This document shows positions 11,916-24,245 of a stretch of 64,000 nt of DNA, piece by piece. The notes under the pieces were generated by a model, which worked only from the letters and a program-made list of their open reading frames with translations, did not search any database and was not told where the DNA came from. Origin of the DNA: Anastatus disparis (lineage: Eukaryota > Arthropoda > Insecta > Hymenoptera > Eupelmidae); assembly GCA_017163975.1 (NCBI GenBank), contig JAFFSR010000396.1:62001-126000 (forward strand), written 5' to 3'. The translations under genes were made by a program, and so were the position numbers. Each line of letters begins with the position of its first letter. Position 1 is the stretch's first letter.

Positions 11916-12749
11916 TTAACGGCGTTTATTCACGCACTTCTCGTAACATTTTGGACAGTTTGCTTTAGATACCCCAGGTTGACCACAACCTCTACAAAAA
12001 AGTCTTTTTGGGCCCCGGCACGTGGTCTAACTGTGGTTAGGATGACCACAGTTCCAACAGTGAGGTCAGGCTGCTCCAGTCTCTCTTGTTGGCTTTTCGT
12101 GGTCGGCTATCGGACGTGGCGGTGAAGCTGCACGGGCAGGAGGGTTAGGAACGGGAAGGTTTGCTGGAGGGGATATTTTTAAAGACATTAAAGGAGGGAT
12201 TAAGGACACGGGTTCGTGGGATGTACTGGGTTGAGTGGTGATTTGGTGACAAGGGTGAATGGATGAAATAGGAGAAGGTTTTTGTGATGGAAGCTCAAAG
12301 GGATTAATGGTTGCTAATGAGGGAAGGATGGAGTAGAGGCATAAGATTGCTTGTGATGGAGACAGAGTAGGTTTGGGTGTGGGGAAGAGTGTGGATGGTG
12401 AAGAATTTAGTAGACAGTTGGAGGAAGATGCTTGGGGTACAGGAGCTGGGTAGGATTGAGATGTTGATTGTGGGGAGGTGGAAATCGCTGACTCGTCTTC
12501 GCGTTTTTCTTGGAGACTTGGTGAACTTGGTGCAGGCCCGTCTAATTCATCTCCTGCATCGCATAAGTGACGAGCTCCTCTCATACACGCTTTTGTTCTA
12601 CGGCACCTTTGATTTAGGAGGTCGCCCACAACCGCGTTTGGCTCCTCCTGGACCGGGTAAAATGTGAGGTCTTGGTAGACCCCTCGACCTATTCCTGTAC
12701 GGACTGCTCTCCTTATTTGATGCAGGTTGGTTGGTTTACTTCGTTGCAT
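11916..12749 (-). pseudogene. Third ORF of the retrotransposon: Pro/Ser-rich protein with C-terminal zinc knuckles
   Basis: The frame starts at the ATG at 12749, 55 bases beyond the pol stop and in a different frame. 227 residues are open: a basic N-terminus, then a long Pro/Ser/Thr-rich stretch. A TGA interrupts it. The same frame continues to a TAA at 11916-11918 and contains a Cys-X2-Cys-X4-His-X4-Cys knuckle with a TAG inside it, a second Cys-rich unit whose His is replaced by Val, and a final CPKC. This layout parallels the knuckle region at the Gag C-terminus. I infer a nucleic-acid-binding accessory or duplicated nucleocapsid module. It has no transmembrane or envelope features. The two stops suggest it is inactive. 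Confidence 0.6.
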
Positions 12750-12804
12750 CGTCTGAAAGTGATGGTGAGATATTACGATTTCGTGGTAGTCTTGGTGGAA
12801 TGTA

Positions 12805-15800
12805 TCATTTTAAATCATTGACAAAAACTTTAATTTGTCGCTTGGTATCGACGTCTTCCACTAGATATACTACCGGTGAGAACACTCTAATAACTTTGGC
12901 TGGGCCAATGAATTTTGGCGCTAACTTTGCAGCAAATTTGTCAACGGCTGAAGATAATACATGATTTCTACGACTTACGAGATCTCCTGGTTCAAATGTT
13001 ACATGCCGTCGATTCTTATTATAATATTTAGCTTGACGAGCAGTTGCATTATCTGCATATTTTTTAACTAAGTCATGTATCGCAGGTAACCTTTTTGCTC
13101 TGTCAGCCCATTCTGTGATGTTTCCTTGCTCAATTGGTTTTGGGTTGTCTATGGATTTGCGGAAAAGGATTGTAGGAATAGGATTGCGACCCATATTTAA
13201 GAAAGCTGGAGTGAATTTAGTGGACGAATGTACCGTAGTGTTGAGAGCGAAGCTAAATTCTCCTAAGTGTTTATCCCAATCACGATGGTCTTGATCTATA
13301 AAGCTATTAATCATGGGTTTCAGATTACGGTTAACACGCTCTACAGGGTTTGATTGCGCGTGATAAGGGGGAGTAGTAGAGTGCTTAATTCCATATTTTT
13401 CTAGTCGGGCATCTACAACCTGATTTTTAAATTCTTACCCGTTATCAGTGATGAGACACTGTGGACAGCCCCATCTATTAATGACAAGTTCCTCAAACGC
13501 TTGAATTACATTTTTACCGTCTGCTTTACGAAGGGGTTTTAATTCTACATATCGAGTGAATAAATCTTCAAATACTATAATATATTTATAACCGGCTTTC
13601 GAAGGTGGTTTTGGGCCATTGATATCTGCTGAGACTACTGTCCATGGGCCTTGAATATATCTTTCTCCCATTAAGCCGGCTGGAGCCTGTTGAGATTGTT
13701 TATGAGCTTGACACTCTTGGCATGCTCTGATATATTGACAAGTGTCGTGGTAATACCCTGGCCAGTAATAATATGTAGCTAAACGAGTAAAGGTTTTTTC
13801 CATTCCCATATGACCTGCTTGAGGAGTATTATGAGCTTCAAAAAGGGCTTTTTCACGATCAGCAAGGGGAAGAACTAATTTCCAGGCGTCTAAGTCTGGA
13901 ATAATAGGGTCTATATTATCATTTGGGTGATGAAAATAAAGGAGGTCATTTTCTATTCTAAAATCAGGATATTTTGCAGGGAATTGCTGAACCATTTCTT
14001 TTCTTCGACGATAACAATTATCGTTCGTATCAATAGGTGCTATAGAGGCTATATTTATCATACTTTCTTGTGCTCTCGATAGAGCATCCGGTACTTTTAA
14101 TTGACTGCCTCTGCGGTGCTCTAGTTCGATGTCGAACGCTTGCAATCTCGTATGCTATCTCGCTAGTCGACCCGTCGCATCCTTTAAATTTTTCAACCAT
14201 AGCAAGCTGTGGTGGTCCGTAATCACTGTTAACGGAGTTCCTTGATGGTACGCTCTGAGACGTTCCGCTGCCCAAATAACTGCTAAACATTCCTTTTCTG
14301 ATACTGTATAATTACGTTCTGTGCGAGTTAGAGTTCGACTTATATAGTAAATAGGGTTTTCTTCTCCATCGATATCTTGAATTAATACACCTGCTATGGC
14401 GAAATCACTTGCATCGGTTTGCAGGATAAAGGGGTAATCGAAATTGGGACGTGTTGAAACAGGTGCTTTAGTGAGTGCTTGTTTAAGTTGCTGAAATGAT
14501 AATTCCTGCTCTTCATACCATTGCCATCGAGTTGCCTTTCTCGTCAAACCAGTTAATGGGATTTTGATTTGAACTAAATTGGGAATAAATCGTGCATAAC
14601 AACCAACCATTCCTAAAAATCTTCGTAATTGCTTAAGATTAGTTGGCGCAGGATATTCCAGAATGGGGCGAATCTTTTCTTCATCTGTTTTTAGACCATT
14701 TTCATTAACGATATATCCAAGATATTTTACTTCCGAACAGCAAAACTCTGACTTTTCTCTGTTAATTTGTAGGTTTGCGGTTTTTAAGGCTAATAGCACT
14801 GTACTTAACCATAGCAAGTGTTCGCTGAATGAGGTAATCTCCTTACTATTCGGGTCCATTGGTATCTGGTGGTAAGCTTGACTTAAATCCAATTTAGAAA
14901 TATATTTAGCACACCTTAATTTATCAAGAATATCATCCATATTCTTGATAGGATAGGCGAACTTCTTTGTGACGTCATTTACTTGCCTCTAATCAATGCA
15001 AAATCGATATTTTCCATTGGGTTTGGGAGCTAAAACGGGGCAACTATTCCAGGGGCTATTGGAAGGTTCTATGATTCCTTCGTGCAGCATACGATCGACC
15101 TCTTCTTGGGCCACTTTTAACATATGAGGGAAATATCTTCGCATTTTCTGTCGAATGGGCTCATGGTTTTGGACATTTATTTTATGTGTAGCTAGATTAG
15201 TGACTCCTAAAATCTTTGGCGTAGGCGGGATTAAGTCATTCAAAACTTGGGTTATTTGATTCTGCTCAGCTTCAGTGGGCCGTATTAGACCTCTAATCGT
15301 AGCTAAAGCAGTATAGCTAAAAGGATCAGTATTATAAGGATAAAATTGATGTTGAATTTTTCTTGGGGTCCACCAGGTGTCGTTCTCGTAGTCAATACTA
15401 ATTTTCATTAAACGCATAAAATCTATACCTAGTAGGCATTCGTATAAAATGCCTTCAGATATACGGAAGGGTAAAGTTTGCGAGTCTTGATCGATGGTTA
15501 TTGTAATATTTTTAAGTTCCTCAATATTGACTGCACTGCCGTCCGCAACACTCACTTGCGTAGTCTGCGGTATACTCTTCTTTTTCCATTCAGCTGCCAG
15601 ATTCATGCCTAGGTACGAATGTACCGACCTACTATCAAGCATTCCCTTAACTGTTCGACCATTCAATGCTAATACTAAAAACTGTCGGTTCTCTCCAATG
15701 ACATTTATATTTTGTTGTATTAACGACACTGGTTTGTTGATGGCTGGAGTGGTTACGTCAGAGTTGTTAACCATTACCGGGTGTTGAGACTGGTCGACCC

Positions 15801-16110
15801 TGTTGACCAGGCCGCAAGTACTATGCACTATATGGTTTTCTTCTATATTATGATTTCGCTCATTCTGGACTTTCTGCGCCACCTCTGGTTGGCGAGGTAA
15901 TACTTTTTCTATTCTTTCAGAATTATCCAAACTCACCGGTCTGGCTGTTGCTTCCGTCAGAAGTGGCAGAGTCTGATTCGTCGTATTGGAAGAAACACCG
16001 ACTCTTAATGATTCCTCCGTGGTTCGTTTCCCGGTTGAGCACATTTTACACAATTCTTTATGTGTACGTTTGGTTGGCCGCCCCCATAGCACTTCATCTG
16101 CTGAGGACAT
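12805..16110 (-). pseudogene. pol: pol: protease, reverse transcriptase, RNase H and integrase, with stops and RT deletion
   Basis: One frame of 1102 codons is interrupted by TAG after Arg-Phe-Cys-Ile-Asp (14986-14988), TAG in RNase H (14152-14154) and TAA right after the integrase Thr-Asp-Asn-Gly (13432-13434). The protease motif reads Leu-Asp-Ser-Arg-Ser near residue 158, where D-S/T-G is expected. In RT, SKLDLSQAYHQIPMDPNSKE is followed almost directly by EHLLWLSTVL. The intervening stretch of about 50 residues with the Tyr-X-Asp-Asp active site is missing in frame. RNase H has TDASD and SEKECLAV. Integrase shows an HHCC zinc region, the two Asp motifs, Asn-Pro-Val-Glu-Arg and a GPY/F-like module near the end. 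It cannot encode an active RT. Confidence 0.9.
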
Positions 16111-18065
16111 TCATTCGCCCAATGTCCCAGTACTCCGCATCTAAAGCACGGGCGATGCAGTTTTCTTCCACCACTTACTGTCCCCAGCAGAGGTCGAGGG
16201 TTGACTTGGCTTTTATCATTTACCGGTTGAGCTTGAGGATTAGAGCTACGCTGATTACTTTTTTCTACTCCGCTGGAGTAACGTCGTCCTTGATTCTTAA
16301 CTGGTTTCGGGGCATTCTGGGAATTCACATTGTTAGTTAGTTCTTTGGATTCGGGGAGCCTAGCTGAAGCGAAATCAGTGCGATTCGTAGTAACAGGGGC
16401 TAATATTGGCGTGGAATTATCATAATTCGGAATTTCTCCAAAACTAACGGTGGCTATGGAAGCAGTTTTAGTTAACCGTGATGATTTCACTCCAGTGCAT
16501 GCAGTATTAGGGAACAAGGACTCATTTGGAGCTGGAGGGGGCCTATATGCTTTATCTTGGGCTCTGCGAGTCTCTCCTCTTTTACCTAGTTTCTGTAATT
16601 CCATAAAACTATTAAACTGATCTCGATAAATCCGTTGTCGATAACTAGGGTGTATATTCCTATATGCTCTATTCAATTGTTCTTTAACGGTCATTGGTGG
16701 TCGAATTTGGTCCATTAAGTCTCGTAGTTTAGAGAGATATGTACTGACATCTTCGTTGGAACCTTGCGTTCGCCTTTCTATCTCTACTTTCAGATGTTCC
16801 TGAACATCTTCCATACAGAACTGCAACCGAAAAGCATCTATTAAATCTTCGAATGAACGCCAGTTTTTATTTTCCCTACTAAACCATTGATAGGATTCCT
16901 CATCTAGTACCGCCGGCAGCGCCCGGATAATCGTGTCCACGGTCAATCCATAAGCTACTCGACACCCTTGTAAATTATTGAGAAAGGACTCCGGGTCCTT
17001 TTTCCTATCTCCTTTAAAAGAGACGTGCCAGTTGGCGAAGATTTGGTTTGTCTGCTTCTCCTTGTAAAATATGGAGGCATCCATCGTCGATCTATATAGA
17101 TCGCTGTATACTGGAATTGCCGGTTGCCCGAAGATAGGTGGTTGAGACGGGGGTATGGCTGATTCCGCTGGGTAAAAGGGTGGGGGTAATGTTCTTGGCA
17201 TAGGTGGTGAATGATTGTAAGGATTATAGCTGTAGAACGTGGGAGGACTAGGGTTATGAATACAGGTGCACGCACATGAGGTGGGAGTTGGATGGGGAGG
17301 AAAGCTGCAAGGGGCTTGACGGCTGGTGGTCGTAGTAGTAGTCGTTACATGTGTGGCTGAAGGACAGGTAGTGTTGCTACTGGTTATCGCTGGATTAAAT
17401 AACATGGGGGCCGTGGTAGTCGTTGGAATAACTCCGTGCCCAACTGGTTGGGTAATTTCCATATGACTCAAGTAATTCACCTGATTGGCTAATTGATTCT
17501 GGGTTGCGGTGGTCGGGTATTGTGTGGATTGTGCCCGAGGTTGCATGGAATTTGGGGGCGTGGGATGAGCCGGGGGCCTAATTGAAGGTAACATGGCGGT
17601 GGCTTCTGCCGGTACCGAGGATTGGTCCTGCGGTAGCATTGTCATCGGATCTTGATAGAATCCTAGGGTTTGGCCTGTTGGTAGACGAGGAGATGGCCGG
17701 TTATTCTCTGGTGCCTCCAATGAAGCCTGCCCATTATCCTGCTGGTCTTCTTGCGACAACGTGGAATTACTCGCTGGTAGTGTATTGCATCCTAGTCGCG
17801 AGTCTTCTACCGTATCTTCATCTTCTGGCAGCCACTCGGCTACTCTATTTCCTAGATGACGTCTCATTTCATATCAGAGAATACGGTTCTTGTATTCATC
17901 CATAGTTCCGTTTTGACTAAGACCCTTATTACTATAGGCAAGTGCTTGAGCCATGGGCATTTTTTCAACCATTATAGCTAATTCGCTTCCTACCCGAAGG
18001 GGGTCATTCCAACAAAGTTCATCAGGAAGTAAGAGGGGTTCCATGTTTAAATATCGACTAGCCAT
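16005..18065 (-). pseudogene. gag: gag: capsid/nucleocapsid polyprotein with an early stop
   Basis: A frame from the ATG at 18065 runs 63 codons (Met-Ala-Ser-Arg-Tyr) to a TGA at about 17871-17873. The same frame resumes and is open for 620 codons from 17867, so either gag starts at 17867 or the leader carries a nonsense change. The long part has a Pro/Thr/Ser-rich N-terminal third. It then has a retrotransposon Gag capsid domain (near residues 270-430, with ANWHVSFKG, Phe-Leu-Asn-Asn-Leu and Trp-Arg-Ser-Phe-Glu motifs). The C-terminal nucleocapsid has CFRCGVLGHWANEC (CX2CX4HX4C) and a second knuckle in which an expected Cys reads Gly. It overlaps pol by 106 bases in the -1 frame. Confidence 0.88.
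16026..16032 (-). promoter_or_regulatory. Candidate -1 ribosomal frameshift site GGGAAAC between gag and pol
   Basis: On the minus strand the heptamer GGGAAAC lies inside the gag/pol overlap in the correct phase (codons CCG GGA AAC in gag). A -1 slip leads into the pol frame, Arg-Thr-Thr-Glu-Glu. This fits the X XXY YYZ rule. I did not verify a downstream structure. Confidence 0.6.
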
Positions 18066-20097
18066 TAGAGTAAACCTATACTATGCAGGGTTTTATTTCA
18101 GGAGGTTAGATAACTCTCTGCAATTCTATTAGAGCTCTGGCTTGAATTTATTAACTATTATTTACTTTAAAAGGAAGGTTTATACGGCTAGATTTTCACA
18201 CAGGGTATACCAGCAGTTTTTATGTTACGTAACAACCAAAAAGAATTTAATATTTTAAAAAAAAATGTGAATAACAAAAGCAAACAACAAGAAGAAAAAA
18301 AATAAATTTATATACCACACAGAAAAATTATTTTTACAAAAAAAAACTTTAAGTCAGAACAAAAAATTTTAAGCTGTATTGAAGTAGTACCAAACTAATT
18401 TAATTATTATTCTAATTCACACCAGAAAAAAAAAATCTTTAATTCATAGCTAGCGTCTACAAAGGAAATTGCTATTCAATACGAAAAAAAATCCAAAAGT
18501 ATACAACGCCGACGCAACAGGAAGCCCCACTCTTAATGATTATCTGGTAATCCGGCGGTATAAGCGTAACGTACGGCAATAGCAAAAAAAAACAATATAT
18601 CTATAGGACGTTGAGTAAATTTAAGTAATTAATTTTTTAGATATTGATAAAAGAAAATTCTTAGTTGAAGAAAAATTCTTTATGGTTAAGAGAATTTACA
18701 CAAAAAAAATTTTTAATCGAGTATAACAAACCAAAATCTTGAGAAACAAAAAAAAATTTTACCTCATAACCTTTAACAAATTTATCTCTATAAGCTATTA
18801 AAAAAATTTTGTTGAAAAAGAACAATTTCTAAAGAAACGTTAAATAGTCAAGCAAAAGAAAATTTTTTCTTACTACGGTGAACTATACAAGCCGACGACT
18901 ATATCCAGTCGGTAAAGTCACCACGTCACTATAAGTATGAGAGAGCGCACAACAATAGTGAGAGTTATTAGCAAATTTAATACAATACTACTCGACCAGC
19001 TTGCTTAAAATGGCGTCGCTTGAGGGAATAATGCTGAATTTGTAAGGTGCTGGAAGGTATGAGATGCAAGGGCAGTTACACAATTGGACTAACATGGGCA
19101 ATTATACATGAATATGATATGATATGATGTCACACTACGTAGTCGTGGAGTAAAAAGCTCTAAAATTACAAAAACTACTTAGTTTTGTCAGTAAGTTTAG
19201 GCTTTTAACAATAAAACCTCACAAAAAAAATTTCTATTTACTATTACAAAAAAAAAATCAGCAGATTAAAATTTTTCGGCTATATAAAAAAAATTTTATC
19301 AGTAATATCAAAAACAATTCACAAAAAAAAATTCAATCTAAAGTCAGCTTTGCATAGCACAGTCAAAGGAACAATTTGTTCTCTGGCTGCGCGGCATGAC
19401 TACGTATTGTGAGACAGAGATAGCTAAATATGCTGAGATATTAGGAGGCGTGCGACAAAGCTAAAACCATATAAAACTGTATAGGATATCTACAAGCTAT
19501 ACAATTTTTAAGCTGAGATAAATATTACAATCAAAGAGAAAAAAAAGAATTTTACTATTGTTTTTAGCTTTGTCTAGTGGCGATGAGAACGATTTGTTCC
19601 CTCGCTCACGCTATACACACACTATATATATATATATATGCGTAAAAAAAATTTTCAAGCCAAAATAAAGAGTATGCTAAAACTTTAAAAAAAAATAAAT
19701 TTATACGGACAAGCTTTTATTATTTATGAAATGACGGAAAATTTGCTGCAAAGAAAGGCATAAAAAAAATTTTTTACCATACCAAGCGACAGCAAAGCAA
19801 AAAAAAATATATGGCTGCCAGAGCGTCCTCCTTCAGCTCGCTTCGTGTGTGCGTAGCAAAAATGGCGACCACGTGGCGAAGCTTACGATCTCGAAAAGCA
19901 ACAAAAAAAATTTTATCGCACTGGCACAGTCTATGTATATTATATTTTTTTTTCAGTTCTTTTTCTTAGAAAGTTTATTTTCTGTTGTTTCACAATATAT
20001 ATTTTTTTTCTGTTTCACTTCGCACTAACACCGCAAAAAAAAACTACTGCGATCCCATGTTTTTCGCGAAAGATTTTTATTCAAATTTTTGCCGGCT
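18066..20097 (-). other. Long untranslated leader of the retrotransposon
   Basis: About 2 kb between the primer-binding site and gag, AT-rich, with many runs of A6-A9 followed by T4-T6. It has no ORF of recognisable character. It would hold the packaging signal of the element if one exists. Confidence 0.5.
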
Positions 20098-20115
20098 CCA
20101 CGTTGGCACGCCAAT
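20098..20115 (-). other. tRNA primer-binding site of the retrotransposon
   Basis: Reading the minus strand directly after the 5' LTR gives AT then TGGCGTGCCAACGTGG. It begins with TGG as required for pairing to a tRNA CCA end and resembles the TGGCGCCCAACGTGG type of insect gypsy elements. The tRNA is not identified. Confidence 0.6.
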
Positions 20116-21046
20116 TGTAACGGCCATGGGGATCAGGTGACCGTACAAGATCAGCTAGATGTATAGCTAGAGGTTTACCGGGTTCTTATACTAGAAACAT
20201 TCACATAACATAAAAAAAATGGAAATCAGCCGAAATATCAGAACTTAATTTATTTTATTAATTCACAACTACTAGCTATACACTCGAAAGGGCGCCAGTC
20301 GCGTTAACGGACGCGACTCCGTACGTTATTTTAATTGTGCTACTATTACTGCAACGCGGCGAAAAGAGAGCCAACGATGCGCGTCATAAATTACTATGGG
20401 GTAGTTTGCTGTTAAATTACATAATACATTAGCTTGACGAAAGCTAAAAAGAAAAACGGGCGCACTAACTAATACCGCGCACGTGGTCACCAGCACACAC
20501 GCGCACAGAATAAGGGAAAATCACGATGTATCTAAACTCGTAAAGCTTGATACAAATCAAGGCTAGAATAAAGCATTTATGCTTTCACACACTCACGCTA
20601 GAATTACTCTCTTGTTCTCACAAAGATCGCAATCCGAGAGTTGTAAAAAAAGCGTTTCGTTCGACACACTTAGCTGCGCTAATGCAAAAAAACTCACGTC
20701 GACCGGCCAGTAGACGAACGGCAGAAGGAATGAGCATCTCAAGATGGATGCTTTTCCTTCTTCATGCGGTACGCTATGCGCGCCACCTTATACTCTTGCC
20801 TTTTCCGTCTATTTGACTGCTAGAGTCAGGCTATGCGTAGACTAGGCACATTGGTTAAGCTTTACTGTATATTACGGCTTCGTGATGTGCTGTGCACGCG
20901 GATATAGTTAGTGGCTTGGGGTTGGCTTTAGCTTGACCGGCGTTGTCTCTCTCTTAACCGCGCGCGAATTTCAGGCCTTCCTTCTGCCGTATATACTATC
21001 GTATTATAAAAGCGGGGTTTAAGTAACATAGCAATTTTGCCATGTT

Positions 21047-21049
<3 letters not shown>
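20116..21049 (-). repeat. 5' LTR of the Ty3/gypsy element
   Basis: The right-hand copy, 934 bp, with the same TGTAAC...GTTACA ends. It is followed directly by (TA)n, the right half of the target tract. Confidence 0.95.
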
Positions 21050-21103
<54 letters not shown>

Positions 21104-21669
21104 AGAAAAAATTGCGGGTGAACGTGAGCAAGTTGATATGAAATGGACCATATATATATGCAAAAACCTGTCTGTAAGGTCGTACATGAGTTGACATGAA
21201 GAGTCTCATGTACATAAAAGCGTGTATGCATGAATGCAAATTGACATGAAACGTCCCATCTATGTAACCTGAAGGAACTCGGATAGGTGTGTGAGAGTTA
21301 TCATGAAATATCCCATATATATAGAGAAGCCTGTGATTATGAGTATGTACGAGTTGACATGAAATGTCCCATATGTATAAACTTGTATGTGCATGCGTTG
21401 ATATTGACATAACAAATTCCATGTATATTAACGTGTGTGTGCATGCTTGCGAATTGACATGAAATGTTCCATATGCATGAACCTGTGCGTGCGTGCGTTA
21501 TAATTGACATGAAAAATCCCATCTCTACTAAAGTCTATGTTCATGCATGCGAATTGACGTAAAATGTCCATATATATAAACCTGTGTGTGCTTGCGTTTC
21601 AATTGACATGAAAAATCGCATGAATATTAACGTGTGCGTGCATGCATTTGAAACGACATGGAACATCCC

Positions 21670-21716
<47 letters not shown>
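21050..21716. repeat. Minisatellite block 4 between two (TA)n runs
   Basis: (TA)n at 21050-21100 and about 21668-21716 encloses about ten minus-sense units of the GGGACATTTCATGTCAA family, spaced about 52-60 bp. It is the other half of the array split by the retrotransposon. Poly-Ile/Tyr frames here are repeat translations. Confidence 0.9.
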
Positions 21717-21719
<3 letters not shown>

Positions 21720-22130
21720 GGGCTCTCCCCTGCGCGCTGCTCGCCAATCCCCGTTTATATTTACATGATGTCAGCCAGTAATGAAATTTGTACTGACCAA
21801 AAGTATTAAAAAAATTAATAATATGTATATATTTGCTTAGACAGATTTCGACACCACCCGAAGAGGTACTGTCAATAATACCTTACAATTAATAATGTAT
21901 AATATAAATTAAATAATAAAAAATGTATGGTGTTATGGCGCGTTGGTTTTTTTTGTTTTATTTTTAATAATTATATAAAATCAATTATAATAATTTTAAG
22001 TTATTTAAAGACATGCTAAAATTAATTAAAATTATTCCTTTTTTTTATAAAATTATTCAAAATAAAACCATGGTTACCTTCGCTTATAGCCCTACACAAC
22101 CATGAGAGTCTATATTCCTTCCTCCTTATA
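21717..22130 (-). mobile_element. Helitron-type 3' terminal fragment
   Basis: About 410 bp match 30671-31095 with modest divergence (shared words include GCGCTGCTCGC, AGAGGTACTGTCAATAATAC and GTCTATATTCCTT). The other copy ends the decayed Helitron. Here the end reads GGGGAGAGCCCTAC on the minus strand, so the hairpin and CTAG are imperfect. No coding sequence follows. Confidence 0.6.
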
Positions 22131-22825
22131 CCATAAACTCAAATGATAATTTTTTGTTTTATTTTATGTTGATGTCAGTTTGAATTTTTATTTTTTGATG
22201 AAATTTAAATTTTTAATAAAAATATTATTTTAAATTTAAATATAGTTTTGAAATCTTAAAATTATTAAAAATATATGAATTAAAAATATTTAGAATTATA
22301 TTTAATTTAAAGACAATAACGTGAAGTTCATTGTAAGTAAATACAAAATTTTTAGTTTAACCTTATTTTTTAAGATAGCGTATAAGTCCCGGTTACTATG
22401 CCTTGAAATCTTTTTAAGATCAAAATTATTAAGAAAGTAATTACTATTTCAAATAATACAAGAAATGTTTTAATAAAAGTTTAATACACTTATAAATGTA
22501 ATAATATGTTTCCAATACTTATAGTAGTTGTGTTACTTTGAAAAGTGATGATAAATTGGTAAATTTTCTGTTTAATTATTGCAAATTGAGCAAATAATGG
22601 TTTTGAAGTATGAAAAGCTGCGTAATTTATCGCTCTGCAGGACAAAACAGGACAAAATGACGTCTCTATTCTAATTTATATTTTCTCTTCTGCATAACAA
22701 CTTAATATTTCTTTGAAGAATCGCGTATCATCAAACAAAGCTGTATTCATTATTTTTTTCTTTCAAAACGGAAGCTTTCTTTACATAAATAATTAGGAGA
22801 CATAGATTCAAATTGGTTAAGATAT
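22131..22825. other. AT-rich spacer, nothing recognised
   Basis: No ORF, repeat or RNA gene stands out in this stretch. Confidence 0.4.
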
Positions 22826-23552
22826 TGGCTGTATTCACAGTAGCATGGAAGTTCGGCAATTCAAAATTCCACCTGTGATAAATTAATAACGGTAAAATTT
22901 GCTCCAGTATGCTGAATCGTGGTTCATGATTATTCTTGTATCAACCATACGATACAAAATAACAATTTGATATTTTTTTATTTGTCAAGTATTTTATATA
23001 CAATAGGAATAAAAACGTATAACAAGCCATACAGAGTAAACAGTTCATTATTACACAGTAGCTTTTTTTGTGACTGTTTCATTAATTATGAAAATACTTA
23101 ATATCAACCAAAGATCGTTCTAGCAAATGTAGCATGCGAAAAGAGCTTGCATAAATTATTTACACTCGTGAAAAATCCCGTGGTTTTAAATCTGATTGCT
23201 ACAACTAAACGTTCAAAAGATGTATCCTCGATATACTTATATTTTATACAAGCTCTCAGAAATAGCCCTAGCGTCAATCGCATTAGACGTGCATGTATGA
23301 TACGATATAACCTATCTATTTACACGTGTCTTCTTGACTCGATGTAATATTATATACATAGTATGATACGACATAACCAAGCTATTTACACGTGCATTCA
23401 TAATTCGGTATACGATCGTATATAACCTTGTATACGCGTATCAATAGCTAGGTATAAGGTTACAGTAGTATCCTCGGTATGCATATACGTATAAATAACC
23501 AAGCTATTAACGCGAGTGCGCACACACCTCGGCATAGTAATCTCAGTACGCA
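22826..23552. repeat. Outer left arm of the 5.6-kb inverted duplication
   Basis: This 727-bp segment is repeated inverted at 27676-28398 with high identity, including GGCTGTATTCACAGTAGCAT at the outer edge and CTCAGTACGC at the inner edge. Its open frames have mirror copies in the other arm but no recognisable domains. Confidence 0.9.
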
Positions 23553-24176
23553 AGAAATTAATTCAGATTCTGAAGAAGATAAAAATTTTAAAGTTCTAAC
23601 TATAGATAATCTGAATGAATCAATAACAAAAATTCCATCTCCAGATTCAACGACTTTAAATGATGTAACACTCGATGATATAGATCCCGATGAAGAATTT
23701 GATATTGTCAATATAAATTATTCGCAACCATATCAGCATCTTCTAAATAGTCTTAAAAGTGTTCAAAAAGCAATTGCTTCAGTTAATGGAGAACGTTCAC
23801 AAGCTATTTAAGATATTAAAGTAAATAATAATTAAAATGTCAAAAATAAGTGTTCAGGTAATCTTGGATCATCTGAAAGTAGTATTGAAACTTCTGATTG
23901 TATCTATTCCAGCATAAATGCTAGTGTATTGTCTAATCTAGAAACAGATAATGATACATTAAATATTTTAAGCTGATAAAATTCATCACCAAATATAAGA
24001 AGTGATCTTTTTCAAAACTTAGAAATTAATCCTAGCCAGTTGAATCATCTTGAATATTGTGATAATGTGCTGAAACTTGATAACGTGCTAAACACTGCGG
24101 ATAAGCAAACAGTGTCTAAAAGAAAAATAAATGATGAATGCACTTAATAAGTACCAGAAAAATCATAAGTTAGCGG
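23553..24176 (+). pseudogene. Inverted partial copy of the unknown pseudogene
   Basis: An inverted near-identical copy of 24549-25165. The plus frame from about 23553 reads an acidic Glu/Asp/Ser-rich protein (EINSDSEEDKNFKVLTIDN, then Asp-Asp-Ile-Asp-Pro-Asp-Glu-Glu-Phe) for about 85 codons to a TAA. The frame then continues through further stops with NLGSSESSIETSD and INPSQLNHLEYCD. The N-terminal part present in the other copy is absent, so it cannot be functional. Confidence 0.75.
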
Positions 24177-24245
24177 ATACAAGAGATAAATGTAAGGAAG
24201 ATCAGCAACGGATACAAGAGATAAATGTAAGGAAGATCAACAACT
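24174..24245. repeat. 32-bp direct duplication near the palindrome centre
   Basis: GGATACAAGAGATAAATGTA followed by AGGAAGATCA occurs twice in a row next to the centre of the inverted repeat (around 24360). It is absent from the other arm. Confidence 0.7.

Larger units (their letters stand above)
10199..21049 (-). mobile_element. Ty3/gypsy LTR retrotransposon, 10.85 kb, minus strand, defective
   Basis: Two direct repeats of 935 and 934 bp (10199-11133 and 20116-21049) bound the element. The LTRs begin TGTAACGGCC and end CATGTTACA. ATAT occurs immediately outside both ends, so a 4-bp target duplication inside (TA)n is likely. In transcription order (right to left) it has the LTR, a PBS, a 2-kb leader, gag, pol (protease, RT, RNase H, integrase), a third zinc-knuckle ORF, a polypurine tract and the LTR. 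I count about seven differences between the LTRs, roughly 99% identity, so insertion was recent. The ORFs nevertheless carry in-frame stops and an RT deletion. No envelope-type ORF is seen. Confidence 0.95.

Noticed and set aside
12377..12964. Plus-strand frames over the retrotransposon third ORF and integrase end
   Set aside because: Opposite-strand shadows of the minus-strand retrotransposon genes; the same applies to 14663-14875, 15494-15787, 15948-16340 and 17582-17905.
21019..21747. Minus-strand frames with long Ile-Tyr runs
   Set aside because: Products of (TA)n and minisatellite units; the same happens at 2771-3523, 38789-39120 and 44395-45774.
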